From Epiperipatus broadwayi (taxonomy: Eukaryota; Onychophora; Udeonychophora; Euonychophora; Peripatidae): a stretch of 64,000 bases of DNA. Below are positions 23,190 to 34,401 of this stretch, piece after piece (the stretch's first letter is position 1; the number at the start of each line of letters is the position of its first letter). The notes under the pieces were generated by a model that made no database searches, was not told the DNA's origin, and saw nothing but the letters and a program-made list of their open reading frames with translations. The translations under genes were made by a program, and so were the position numbers. The stretch covers positions 4,552,834-4,616,833 of the forward strand of contig JAQFVV010006270.1 in the NCBI GenBank assembly GCA_028023455.1. Reading direction: 5' to 3'.

Positions 23190-23385
23190 ATCTCTTAAGC
23201 TTGTAAGATATAAACAATGAAGATTGCCAATTACTCTACAAGCTTTGTGATAAATGCTTAGCCAGAGCCAGCACTTAAAATATCTCTGTCAGGAACCCCT
23301 CCCCAAAGCCCTGACCATGATTTCGTGCTTTGGCACTCCTCAGAGAGGTGTCAGGGTAGTTTCTTTTGTAAAAGTATGGGTTGAC
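23190..23385 (-). mobile_element. Family C element with hammerhead candidate
   Basis: The left side carries TCACATGACC and AAGCTTG like other family C ends. On the minus strand (about 23283-23370) the order is CTGAGGA, GTGC-CAAA-GCAC, GAAAT, CATG, GTC, then AGGGCTTTGGGG. The core is intact and stem II is four perfect pairs closed by G-C. Helix III can form three pairs (ATC/GGT) with a two-base loop. Stem I is weaker (AGGG/CTCT plus GGGT/ACCC). Activity is plausible but unproven. Confidence 0.65.
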
Positions 23386-23638
23386 TTCTGTATTAATCTA
23401 AATTGTAATTAATAACCATTAATTTTTTGATTACATTTTATTTTTGAAAATATGTGTTCACCTCTAAGCCCATAATAACATGGAATCAAAAAATTTCGTT
23501 AGAATTGGAAATTTTATTCAGATAGTTGATGAGCAAGCTTGGACTTTGTCGGACTGCCTGATATTGGTTGCAAAATGGATGGCCAGTTATTACCAGTTAG
23601 AGGATAAAATTATGCAGATAAACATCACTGCATAAATA

Positions 23639-23737
23639 GTCAAGCATTGGCAGCCAAGAGGTCAGCACAGCTGCCTTGCAAGCAGTTGTTGCGGGTTCAC
23701 TTCCCAGACGATGCTTTGGCATATGAAAAAAAAAAAC
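23639..23737 (+). mobile_element. Short tRNA-derived SINE
   Basis: CAAGCATTGGCAGCCAAGAGG head, anticodon-arm-like GCTGCCTTGCAAGCAG, GGGTTCACTTCCC B-box region, ATGCTTTGGCATATG end and A11 tail. No clear TSD. Confidence 0.85.
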
Positions 23738-23749
23738 CACAATAATAAT

Positions 23750-23925
23750 AAGGTATAGACTCTATCACCCATGACAGAAAAAAATGCCAATGACTTTACT
23801 GCTCGGGAGTTCGTAAGAAATTTGAGCTCCAGAATTACAAACATCAGAATCAATCCTGAAACTGTCCAATCCCAAGTCGGACACTCTACCAACTGTGCCA
23901 AACTGTGCTGGACATCCATTTATGG
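23750..23925 (-). mobile_element. Second type of tRNA-like SINE
   Basis: On the minus strand GGCACAGTTGGTAGAGTG resembles a tRNA A box, and AGGATTGATTCTGATG resembles a B box. A ~100-base body follows, ending in TTATTATTATTG repeats. The open frames across it are incidental. It differs from the short SINE next to it and resembles the element at 28395-28575 in structure. Confidence 0.6.
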
Positions 23926-24205
23926 ATGTTCAACCTATGGTTTACTTTCCTCCAAGTGATTTTTAAAAAAAAATTCATTTATTTAATATATATAAACATA
24001 ATTCAATTTGCATGAGCTGCATTTCCTGCATGCTCTCAATAATAATAATGACTGTCAAGTTTAGATTAATGCATTAACAATTATATTAAGCTAGATATGA
24101 TATGATTTTTAGCTTATACATAAATTTTAAATAATATTATTAAAGGCATCATTATTTACTAATTAAATATGCATGTTGTTATTCACTTAACATTGTCTTT
24201 TTTCT

Positions 24206-24480
24206 TCTACTTAATAGTTGAGTACTACATAAATGCTGGGCTTGAGTTGGTATTTTAGATCTAGTGTCTGAATATCCTAGTCCTTCCACTGACGAGGGTC
24301 TTAGCTCGAAACCAATTTGAGAATAGGGATAATTCTAGACAGAGATTTAAATGCTTTCTCTTGTGGCATTTATTGGAAAAGCTTGTTTAGGGCTATTAAT
24401 ATGCTCATTATATTAGATTTCTAATACAAGCCTATCGAGTTAAGTCACGCAATGTATGACTTCATTTTATTAATAAATAT
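24206..24480 (+). mobile_element. Family C element with degenerate hammerhead
   Basis: GTTGGTATTTTAGATCTAGT leads into the ribozyme segment (about 24262-24335): core CTGACGA, weak stem II GGGTC/GCTC, GAAAC. Helix III has decayed (ACCAATT in place of ACTGGTT). Outer stem I GAATATCCT/AGGGATAATTC is kept. The downstream end carries AAGCTTG and AAGTCACGCAATGTATGACTT, matching the terminal repeat at 41.45 kb. Confidence 0.7.
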
Positions 24481-25696
24481 ACTGTATTTGAAAACCATTA
24501 TTTGATATTCTCATACATCAAACAAATAAATAAAAGACATTGGAGAAAAAGCAAATATCTTCCAAGATAAATTTTAAATGAAATAGTATCATCAGTTAGT
24601 CCAGATTGATTCCATACATATGTAAAAACTATAAGTATTGATAAAATAAACTCAGTGATTGTAATAATCTTGCTTTTTATCTTATAAATGGGGGGTCAAA
24701 TATTCAAATATGTGCAGAAAAGATTAAAAAAAAAATGCTGGTCTATGCACAGATATAGTTATTATTTCTTCTTTAGAACTAATTGTTAAGACTTGTTTAT
24801 CGGCAAATAATGTCCTGTATAGTTTCGTGCAGTGACATGCGGTCAGACTATGGAGCATAAAATCTTTGTTTTGATTGGTTCTGACACTTCCGGTGTCCAA
24901 ACTTAAAAACTAAACTTTTTTCTTTTAATGAAATATGCAGAAAAACTATTCAATCTGCTAATCAACTAACAAAAAATACTTAAAACTTAAATTAAATATT
25001 ATACTTACCTAAAGAGAAACAAAAACTTGTAACATAATATAATTCTTTATTAATGTATTAGGCAAACTGAAGTTTTTGTGAAAACCCATATCATAATTTT
25101 AAATTATATTCTTATATGGTTTTGAGCTCAATACCAGTTGTCACCATTTCAGCTGAATCGTAAGAGATCCAAAAAGAGATCCAAATTGTGGGATCTCGAA
25201 CAAGAGTCATCTATTAATATATTTTTATTGCATATCAGGATAAGATGAATTAACATAATCAATAAAACTATACATGTATTAAACATCATATTATATTCAG
25301 CAAATAGTTTGCGAGATCAATTCTAGTACTAAACAAATCTGATTATGACATGAGATGTACATTTATTAATGATTTTTAATAACATAGTCATTATACAGCA
25401 CAGATAAAGGAATGGCAAAATATTACAAAAGACAAAACTAATTTTGTTCCTGAGATAAAGTAAGTAAAGTTTCTTCTCATAAAAATACAATGCATTCCAA
25501 TGAAAGATTATTTAAAAATATTTTATTAAAGTATTAACGATTATTGTCTAAATAATATTGAAATAATGAGTGCTTAATTTATAGACATACTGAATGACAA
25601 TAAATAAACTATAAAGGCTATACAATGTTAAAATTATATCATTCAATCCAGATAATTATTAAATCTGATTGTTTTTCACACCAATCTTAATTTAAG

Positions 25697-25799
25697 TCAA
25701 GCATTGGTGGTAGAATGATCAGCACAGCTCCCTTACAAGTAGTTGTCCCAGGTTTGCGGGTTCACTTCCCGGCCGATGCTTTGACACATGAAAAAAAAG
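25697..25799 (+). mobile_element. Short tRNA-derived SINE
   Basis: TCAAGCATTGGTGGTAGAATG head, CTCCCTTACAAGTAG, GGGTTCACTTCCC, GATGCTTTGACACATG and A8 tail. No clear TSD. Confidence 0.87.
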
Positions 25800-25933
25800 A
25801 CTTAGTTGGAATTCAGCCAGTTCTTAAAATTAAAATTAGCCCCTAAAAAGTCTATTACAGTAATGGAAGTGAGTTTAACAATTTGAGAAACATAGCTGAA
25901 GTTATTTATACTACTAACTTGATAAAGCATACT

Positions 25934-26061
25934 AAATCAAGCTCAAGTCAAGCATTGGTGGTCGAGAGGTCAGCGACAGCTGCTTTAGAAGCAGTTGTCC
26001 TGGGTTAGCGAGTTCGCTTCCCGGCTGATGCTATGACACGAGGAGAAAAAAATCAAGCTCA
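25934..26061 (+). mobile_element. Short tRNA-derived SINE with 12-bp TSD
   Basis: AAATCAAGCTCA flanks the copy on both sides. The element has TCAAGCATTGGTGGTCGAGA, TTAGCGAGTTCGCTTCCC and GATGCTATGACACGAGGAG plus A tail. Confidence 0.9.
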
Positions 26062-26563
26062 TTAAAAAAAACTCAGCTTATCTTATTTCAGAAAAGCATA
26101 AATTAATTATTATACATTATAACTGACTTCCACAAATTAATTACATGTAGGAATTCAACAATATAATTAAAATAGAAATGAACACATTTTTTAATACATT
26201 CCTTTGTTAATATATGAGCCAATATCTTCAAAACATAACTTTTTTTTTTTTACATTTCTACACTATAATAACTACATGCTTAACTCAATATTTCTAAGAG
26301 CGAGTATTCACTTTTTATTATGCAAATTCATCCAGCTGACGAATTTTCATAAAATCGCTACTGATTTTAAAAGGCATTAATTAACCATAAATTATCATAT
26401 TACCCATTTTTAGAGTTAAAGGACAAACAATGATAATGATGTCATTCCTATTACGATCAAACTCACTATGATTTAGCTAAGCATTCATTTCTTTTATCTC
26501 TTCTTTTTTCTATTTACACTAAACTGTTCACATTGCAATGTACCAATCTGAATTATTTATTAA

Positions 26564-26695
26564 ATTTCTTTTACTATCTTATTTTTTTTTCATATGTCAA
26601 ATGTGTTGACCGGGAAGTGAACCCGGGCCAGCTGCTTGGAAGGCAGCTATGCTAACCCCTAGGCCACCAATGCTTGACATTTCTTTTACTATCTT
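26564..26695 (-). mobile_element. Short SINE, variant 3' end, 17-bp TSD
   Basis: ATTTCTTTTACTATCTT (26564-26580 and 26679-26695) flanks the copy. On the minus strand it starts GTCAAGCATTGGTGGCC and ends GGTCAACACATTTGACATATG. This end differs from the GATGCTTTGACACATG of most copies and marks a second subfamily with the copy at 26.77 kb. Confidence 0.9.
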
Positions 26696-26764
26696 TCTTT
26701 ATGATTTATTCAAACAATAACATACATATTTATTCATTATCATCTCTATCTAGATCTTTTATAC

Positions 26765-26868
26765 TTTTTTTATTCATATGTCAAATGCATTGACCGGGAA
26801 AAGAACCTAGGCCAACTGCTTGCAAGGCAGTTATGCTAGCCACTGGGCCATCAACAATGCAGACACGT
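26765..26868 (-). mobile_element. Short SINE, variant 3' end
   Basis: Same subfamily as the copy 200 bp upstream: minus-strand end GGTCAATGCATTTGACATATG and T-rich plus-strand tail. The head is degraded (GCATTGTTGATGGCCC). Confidence 0.82.
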
Positions 26869-27880
26869 TTTCTGTCTGGAGGCAAGTTGAAATGATTACA
26901 AAATAATTGTCAAGCTATAACATTCGATCATGGTGGATGATAAAATTGCTATTATTTGTTAGTTTAAAACAATTTATTTTAACATTTCAACTTTGAACCA
27001 CATTAATTTTGATGAATCCTTTATATTGTTAAGATTCATAAACAGTTTTATTTTATAGCGTATCTTCAAACTAATTAAATTATGGTTAAATTTAATTCCT
27101 AATTCTTGATACATTTGCAAAATAAATGACTTCACTGATAATATTAATTTATAAATAAATAAGTCTTTCCATATTTTTGAATTTGTAACATTTTCATTAC
27201 AGCTGATAATATAGAATTGAAGTATGTGGTAAAGTGATATAAAAATTATAAAAAAAAATTAGTAAATTATAGAAAGTGGAGTAAATATTCTAATATAGAT
27301 GAGATTATTGGAGAAAACAAATGTAAAACTATTCCTTGTAGAAATACTGATTCCGAGGATTGAACATATTAATCCAGTGATCATTAACCATCTACAGTTA
27401 TTAGAATCAGAAAATGTTATCAAAATAGCCAAGTCAAATGTTAGGATCATGTAAATTAGTTAGAAAAGATGACAAACTGTTGCTAAAGGTAAAAAGGAAA
27501 AGCCTAAATATTGTGAAGTAAGACAAAGTGAATGAATTGTAGGGCAATAAATGAAGATAGTTGAAGAATTTGCATTTGAAAGTAGAAGCAAACATAAAAG
27601 TATTGTGTTGTTTTAGGTTCAAAAATAAATATTTTTATAAATTGAAGTTATATAAACAATAACTGTTCTCTATATACTAATGCTATGTCATATCTTTTAA
27701 TCCTTTACACTTGAGAAGTTTGCTTATAGCAGTGAAACCATTAGTTGGATTGTAGAGTTTATTTTCTTTGGCTAGTCTACCTCTTCTGTAGTAAATGTTA
27801 GATTGTTGGTGGCTAATATGAAAGTATATACAAAAAATCTGATTATTATTCAGGTATTCATATCAATTAATGATTCACTT

Positions 27881-28405
27881 GAGTTCCAGGTATAAGAATG
27901 CCTGTATTTCAAATCTTACACATTAAGCCTGCATTCTGCCCACCACCCTCTTCTATGTATTTAAATGGATACTGTCCTTTACATGAGGGGTTAGAGTAAC
28001 TTGAGGTCAACATGGGCATAACAATATTGGCAGCAGCTTGGTATTTGGACATTCTATCATCAGATTTTAAATGGTATAGATGGCAGAAGAGTTGGAGTAG
28101 ATTGAAGCCTGACCATTGAAGTATAAAGATTTGTTACCTTAACATAAACTGAGCAGTGATTATATATAAATGTGTGTCGGTGTGTGTGTGAGAGAGAGAG
28201 ATGATAATCTGGACCAACTGATGAGTGTTGGTTCAGCATGAAATGCATATATTGGTGATTATTTATCTTTTCTACATTGTGTGGTCAAGTATATCAGTAG
28301 TATGAGATAGTGTGAATGGTTGAAGGTTGCATGAAAGTCTGAGTTCAAATCCCCTTATATTTACAATTAAGTTCCAGGCATAAAATGCCTGTATTTCAAA
28401 TAATA
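27881..28405 (+). mobile_element. Hammerhead element, family B
   Basis: The unit runs from GGATACTGTCCTTTACATG (27967) to CCAGGCATAAAATGCCTG and TTTCAAAT (about 28403), roughly 437 bp. The same 3' end also lies just upstream (about 27890-27917), so a partial preceding unit is present. The ribozyme sits in the middle (28196-28262). No protein is encoded. The 56.0-56.4 kb copy is the same element in reverse orientation. Confidence 0.8.
28196..28262 (+). ncRNA. Hammerhead ribozyme, family B
   Basis: Core CTGATGA (28218-28224), stem II GTGTT-GGTTC-AGCAT (five pairs including wobbles), then GAAA (28240-28243). Helix III ATG/TAT has a two-base loop, and the cleavage triplet is ATA with predicted cleavage after 28251. 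Stem I pairs TTGGT with ACCAA next to the core, then GATTAT with ATAATC, separated by a TGG bulge. All invariant core positions are present, and the fold is type I. Confidence 0.8.
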
Positions 28406-28575
28406 ATAATAACAGCAATGATAACAACAATAACAATAATAATCATCATCATCACCACCAAATGGTGAAGGACTTCATAAAAAGTTCAAACACTGGAATT
28501 GAACAGAGTGAGTCACAACCCATAAATCTTGACCTCCAAAGCCTGTCCACTCTACCACTGCACCAAATCATGCAA
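28395..28575 (-). mobile_element. tRNA-like SINE with TGATGA-type tail
   Basis: On the minus strand TTTGGTGCAGTGGTAGAGTG matches a tRNA A box, and TGTTCAATTCCAG matches a B box about 60 bases on. The body ends TTTGGTGGTGATGATGATG followed by ATT/GTT triplets. The tail resembles the TGATGATGATGA tail of the RTE-like LINE at 31.3 kb, suggesting that LINE type as its partner. Confidence 0.6.
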
Positions 28576-28689
28576 AGTATAAGAATAATGATAATAGAAT
28601 TTTACAGGAGGACAGAGAAGACAAAATTATAGATTATGGGATTGGAGATAAAAAACAAAAGGGGAAAGATTAATAAATTTTTGTAGAGA

Positions 28690-28790
28690 AAATAGTAGCA
28701 TTGGTAACCGAGTAGTTAGCACAGCTGCCTTACAAGCAGTTGTCCCAGTGTTTGCTTCCAGTGACACTTTGACACATTAAAAAAAAAAAT
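28690..28790 (+). mobile_element. Short tRNA-derived SINE, diverged
   Basis: TAGCATTGGTAACCGAGTAG head, GCTGCCTTACAAGCAG arm, degraded T-arm, ACACTTTGACACATT end and A11 tail. Confidence 0.78.
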
Positions 28791-28989
28791 TAAGATAATA
28801 ATGAACATATAATTTAAAAATCACAAGAGGAAGAATTTACACATAGAAAGAATCAAATGACAAGCGTAGATTCTTGTCAGAATGCATTTTAAGTCGTGTT
28901 CACATTCCAGAGCTAATATAGATCAGATTACAATACAGTAAGCCATCACAATGAAGATGACATTGAGTATGTATAGAAAGGTTTCTAAT

Positions 28990-31335
28990 AGATTACATAT
29001 TTATACTTAAAAAACAAAGAAAATTGACAATTGTAAAACAAAGAGAAATGTTAAGAGAAAAATTTTAAAAATCTGAATTTTTAAATTAGAAAATAAGCTT
29101 AAATAATGTTTATGTTGGAATTTTCAAATAAATGATGGGACAAAAGTAATAGATTTTGAAAGAAGTAAAAAAAAGACCTTGATTAATATGCTAATAAAAT
29201 GAGTAAAATGCTAGAAAGAACTTAGGGAAAATATTCAATTTTCTAGAAATATAGAAAAAAAAAGGTTTAACAGTAAATTGAAATATAAAACAGATAAAGG
29301 AGTGAGTAACTAGAAGAAAATGTAAAAAAAACAAACAAACAGAAATTACAAAGATAGAAAAGTAAAGATGCAGAAATGAAGCTATAACATTAAATTATTA
29401 TCAAAGAAAATGTAATAAAAAAATTAAGAAAATGTATAGTGATGACAGACCATCTATATTAAGTGAAAAAGTATTGAATAGACAAGGATAAAAGAGATTA
29501 TGAAACAATAAAGTAAGATATTTATAAAAACCTTTACTAAGATGTCAATTGGAAAAGAACTTGAAATAATGGGATTCTAGTTTAATTATTAAAGACTTGT
29601 GAAAAACCATTTGAGAAAATTAGTTCATATTCGTAATTTAGGAGAAAAACAATTACATCAATCTCTCATATACTTAAAGTATTATAATCTTGAAAAGACA
29701 ATTTTTTAATAGGATAAATTAAATGTTTCTATCTAAAAAATAGTCTGGACTCAGAAAAGATATGCAATAAAAGATACAATCGAAATTATTGTGGCCAGAT
29801 GTATAGAAAGAGAAAAAAATGTTTTCCTGAAGGTTTGTGATAATGGTGTTTTAGTTGTACTTATATATTGAACTATTTCCATCATCTAATATTAAGTATT
29901 GACTTTCTTTAAAAAAATTTAACTTTATTTAAATTTTCAAATTATATTCATCTATTAAGTAGTAGGAAACAGGTTATTATATGCACAATGTTTCAGAGGA
30001 AAATAATATCTCTTGAAACATCGAGCATATAGTAACCTGTGTACTTTTACTAGTAGTTGAATGGGTCTGGCTCGCAACACCTGAAGAAGAGAGGAGAATA
30101 ATACCTCTCAAAATGTTGTGCATATACTAACCAGTGTGTTATTACTAATAGATTAATCTAATCTGAAAATTTAAATAAAATTAAATGTTTCTAAAAGATA
30201 TTCAATCCTTAATATTAAGTGATGGAAATAGTTCAATATATATATTCAAAGAAAAAATAATATTTGTTTTATTGAATTTGAAAATGAACTGACTTATTTT
30301 GTTGGATAATTTAAAGAAAATAAAAATTAGTAAATCAATCAGAATGTATTTATAAGATTAAATAACCTTCTTGCAAAGATTAATATGACATGAAGGGCAA
30401 AGCAGAGATAACATCTATATCCTTTTGGTTTGATAAGAAGGGAATTAGTTTTGTTTGGAGATAGGATTAATTATATCAGACTTCATGATGATAGATAGTA
30501 CTTGGGAATAGTAAGGATACATATGACATAATATTTGTAGAATTGGCAGAGTATATAAAAAGTTTTGAGTAAAAATAAATGAAAATAAACTGAAACATGG
30601 GGAAAACGTGATAAAAAAATTAACATATTGGATAGGTAATTGCTGATCATGAATGCAATTTCAAATATTTGGGAGGTTGTTTTAAGCAATGATGGAGTAA
30701 AAGTTGCAAGGGTCACACAGCTTTTTGATTGACATGATAAAAGATTCAGTGAAATTACATTCAAGAATAAATTGCCTTACTTGAATGCAGCCATATATAA
30801 AACCAGAGAGGTAGAAAGTTAGAAAAACTGATGACAAAAATATTTGAAATTTGAGAAATATAGATTTAGAAGACAAAAATCTTATAAGCAATGAGGAAAA
30901 GTAAAAAAAGTGTTTTAAAAAAGACTGTTTTTTATAAAAATTATCAATATAAATTGGATTCAGTGCATATTTCAAAACAAATAAATTATAAAAAGATATA
31001 TTGGAAGAGACTGTAAAGGATATGACTAAAAGAATTTAAAAAATTAAGAATTGACAGAAGGACTTTTAAAAAAAAGTATTTGAAGATGAAAAGTTTGGTG
31101 TAAGTGACATGATAATGGTAAACTTCACCAAATGTGGACTTAGCACTGGGTTATAAAGAAGAAAGGAACCACTTCAATATGCAGAGGAACAAACATTTGC
31201 AAATTTGAATTGCAAATACAAAAGAAGGGAAAATGATGTGGAGAAGAGAAGCTAAAGATCGGAGAAGATGGATTGAACTTAGAGAGACCTTCATGCTGCA
31301 GTGTATTGATAATAGTTGATGATGATGATGAATAG
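28990..31335 (+). pseudogene. RTE-like LINE, decayed reverse transcriptase
   Basis: Pieces of a non-LTR reverse transcriptase appear in shifting frames. Near 29757-29825 the reading YAIKDTIEIIVARCIEREK matches the block after the GFR motif in RTE-type enzymes (G-T-x-DAI...). Near 30660 NFKYLG matches the thumb-region YLG motif. The 3' end near 31230-31310 reads MWRREAKDRRRWIELRE, the usual C-terminal end of these proteins, followed by a TGATGATGATGA tail typical of RTE elements. Many stops and frameshifts make it inactive. A foldback element interrupts it at 29865-30241. The first ~600 bp are assigned by position only. Confidence 0.65.
29865..30241. mobile_element. Foldback element nested in the LINE
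   Basis: Terminal inverted repeats begin ATATTGAACTATTTCCATCA and run for at least 100 bp with moderate divergence, through TTTATTTAAATTTTCA and the TATATGCACAA block. The centre holds CACCTGAAGAAGAGAGGAG ... CCTCTCAAAAT. The right half is shared with 10.54-10.72 kb. The insertion splits the LINE's reverse transcriptase region. Confidence 0.75.
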
Positions 31336-32264
31336 AAGGTTGCACAATAAATCTTTTTTTTTTTACTTTATTTATTATCTATTAGTGATTTATTATAAAA
31401 AAATTTTTTATATATGCTATGTTTTCATGGGTACATATATATTCTTTTTAACTTTCTGCATTCTGATCTCAGTTGTTTTTGTTAAGTCAGATTCAGCAAC
31501 TAAGGCATTATGTTTTTCTATTAGATGTGTCAGAATGCTGGATAAGTGGTCTAAGATGCTACAGTATATATATAAAAAAACTTGTACACATGAAGTACAG
31601 ATTTAAAATGCTTAAATCTAAGTATGGATATAAATTAAAATCATATCAAAAATATACTCAATTATTTTTAATAAAAACTGAGAAATTAATATCAACATTC
31701 AACAAATAAAGATATGATGCCAAATTATGGTTGGAAGTGTATGGCATTATTAATGCTCTTCAATAAGAAGTATGGATAGTAAAGTCACTTTTTACAAGAT
31801 AAGTTTCATTCTCTTCCAACTCACATTCAACACAAGATACTTCTAACGTAGCAGAGGAAACTAATTTCAATTATAATTTTACTAACATTAAAGAGGTGTT
31901 TTTTTTTTTTTTTTGATAATAACTGTTTTGAACTTTCTAATAAAAAATGCATTGATCAGGACTTATCTATATATGAGGTTACTCATTACCTTGCTGCCCT
32001 AAAAGAGAAAAAGAGGAGTATCATCATTCTCATCTTGCAGTCCTAATAGAGAAAAACTGAGAAGGAGTTGGAGTCCACAAAAAAAAAAAAAAAATCTAGT
32101 ACAAAATACAAATTTTATAAATTCAACTTTTGAATGCATGGACACTGTGTTAAGAAAAGATTATAATAAATGCATTTTGAATCAAGATTAGTGTTTTTGA
32201 GGCCTACTTTTGGCTTCATATTTATAGCACTGAGAGTTAAGTGGGAGGATGGGTTTGCATATAT

Positions 32265-32505
32265 GTAATAGGTTTATTCAAATTATATGGCCCAATTTTT
32301 CGATAGGGGAAACCATGATTCTTTCATATTTATGGAGTTTGGGATTGTTGGCTATATGGCATGCTTCTTTAATCTTGCATGTCACGTTTAGTTCAATGCA
32401 CATGTTAGTGACGGTAGGTTCAAATGTGTGGCCCATTACATTTTGGTGTTCGAGCAAAATAGACTTGTGCTCTGGGTTATTTGTGGCTCTTTCATAGCCA
32501 AAAAC
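32265..32505 (-). pseudogene. Penelope-like GIY-YIG endonuclease relic
   Basis: The minus-strand reading is open over about 75 codons and contains LLEHQNVMGHTFEP, then CKIKEACHIANNPKLHKYER. This is the C-terminal half of the GIY-YIG endonuclease in PLEs: an EH...GH(T)F block, then a K-x-K-EA-x-I-x(n)-P-x-L-x block. The catalytic YIG half is not seen nearby. Together with the larger relics at 55-58 kb it shows a history of PLE activity. Confidence 0.6.
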
Positions 32506-32689
32506 TTAACCAAAATCTGCTCACAATCCCATCAAATAAACTTTTGCAGTTCACCCACAGCAAACAGGCTCATAAACAATTTGAAAATAAACTCTCTATT
32601 GAATAAATGTCTCACACCACATATAAAATAGCATGCCCCCAAACTGGATGCAGCGCAGTAAAATATACATAAATGTTTCTCCTCAACTT

Positions 32690-33600
32690 ATTATTAATAA
32701 CTATATTATTATTATTTTTAAAATTTTATTTATATGCTAGAATCTTGATTTATATGCATCCTATACACACAAAAAAGTACCCTTGTTAAATATATGTGTA
32801 TGTTGAAAAGTACTGTATATTAGCATATGTATTCTATTCCAATCAATGTTTATCAACAAAACAAGATATTATACATAATATTTTTAAACCAGAGAGGGGA
32901 GATGGAACAAAATATAGTGTAGTACACAAGTACTAGTATTAGCAGTTCATCCATGTTTAACAACAAAACATTTAGCTATTACACAGTATATAGACGAAAA
33001 CCAAGATGGATTGAAACAAAATATACTGTATATTAGCAATTCAATAAACAATATGTATTTTATTCTAATCAATGTTTATCAACAAAACAAGAGCTACTAT
33101 ATAGTATACATGTGAAACCCGAGAGGGATTGAAACAAAATATAATGTAGTTCACAGCTACTGTATATTAACAGTTCAATAAACAATATGTATTTTATTTT
33201 AATCAGTGTTTATTAACAAAACATGAGCTATTACATAGTATATACATGAAACCAAAGAGAGATTGGAACAAAATATACTGTAATTCATAGCTATTGTATA
33301 TTGTCAGTTCAATAAACAATATGTATTTTATTCTAATCAATGTTTATCAACAAAACATGGATTATTATACAGTATATATATATATATATATATGAAACTC
33401 AAGGGAGAATGAAATAAAATATAGTGTAGTTCACAGTTAATATATATTAGCAGTTCAATAAACAATATGTATTTTATTCTAATCAATGTTTATTAACAAA
33501 TATGAGCTATTGTACATTATATACATGAAACCTGAGGAGGATTAGAACAAAATATATTATAATTCACAGCTTTAATGTGTATCAAAAAAGTATACAATAT
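32690..33600 (-). repeat. Expanded minisatellite within family E repeat
   Basis: Six units of about 110-149 bp recur with the plus-strand order CAATGTTTATCAACAAAAC, a TATAC-TGAAACC block, GGATTGGAACAAAATATA, CAGCTA-TGTATATTA and CAGTTCAATAAACAATATG. Unit starts lie near 32844, 32954, 33069, 33207, 33339 and 33488. The left flank (32690-32780) matches the family E repeats at 40.0 and 46.0 kb, so the array grew inside a family E copy. One unit carries a (TA)n expansion near 33380. Confidence 0.8.
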
Positions 33601-33609
33601 TGAACTATA

Positions 33610-34300
33610 ACTATTTGCATTTCCAAGCATAAAAAAATTAATGAATATTCACACCACGAATTTTAAAATGATGTACCAGAAATGATATGCATGAGGCAGA
33701 TAACATATCATACAGTTCTCAAAACTAATTACAAGTATATAATATATGTGCGTGATTGATATTATGATAGTAAACAAATGGCGACGTTGTATGTCAATTT
33801 AAAATATTAATAACATTAATTTAAAGAAACAAAATATTAATGATAAAAAATGGATATTAACTCCATATCTTTCAAATGCTTAAGCTAAATTAATTAAAAA
33901 TATATATGGAAAAGTAAATAAGGTTTCATTTTGTAATTTCCAATGATAATAGTATGGTGAATAATTGCAAACATGTGATACCTAAGAAACCAAAAAATAA
34001 TATCATGCATTAAATTATGTTTGAGTGCTATGTTTCAAATATTGAGAATGTAGTATTGAGAAATGATTAAATGAATATCAGATGTTATACAAATGTATAA
34101 AAAGTAAAAAAGTAATAATATAATAAAGGTATCTGTTTTCTTTGATCACAAGAAAAGATATAATTTTACTTTTAATTTTAATCTGGACTTTAAAATTCTT
34201 CACAAGGAAAGAAACTATAATAAAAATAATAAAACATCAAGAACATAATTTTTATAAATAGAATGATATATTGCACAGGCTTAAACCTGCATTTATATAT
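33610..34300. other. AT-rich stretch, nothing recognised
   Basis: No gene, repeat family or structured element was seen. Confidence 0.4.
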
Positions 34301-34307
34301 GTAATAT

Positions 34308-34401
34308 ATGTGGGATTCGAATTCAGACTTTCACACGACCCACCACTCTCATGGCACTGAGAGTGGTGGGTCGTGTGAAAGTCTGAGTTAGAATCCCACA
34401 T
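34308..34401. repeat. Near-perfect 44-bp hairpin
   Basis: Two 44-bp arms (34308-34351 and 34358-34401) with two mismatches enclose the loop TGGCAC. The arms contain ACTTTCACACGACCC and GTGGTGGGTCGTG and are much richer in GC than the surroundings. The outer part GAAAGTCTGAGTT...AATCCC matches the 3' part of family B elements (28.34 kb). Confidence 0.92.

Noticed and set aside
23662-23919. 85- and 62-codon frames on opposite strands
   Set aside because: Both are explained by two adjacent SINE copies.
31316-31709. Two overlapping frames of 78-96 codons after the LINE tail
   Set aside because: No motif recognised. Composition is rich in phenylalanine, isoleucine, lysine and tyrosine, as expected of random AT-rich DNA.
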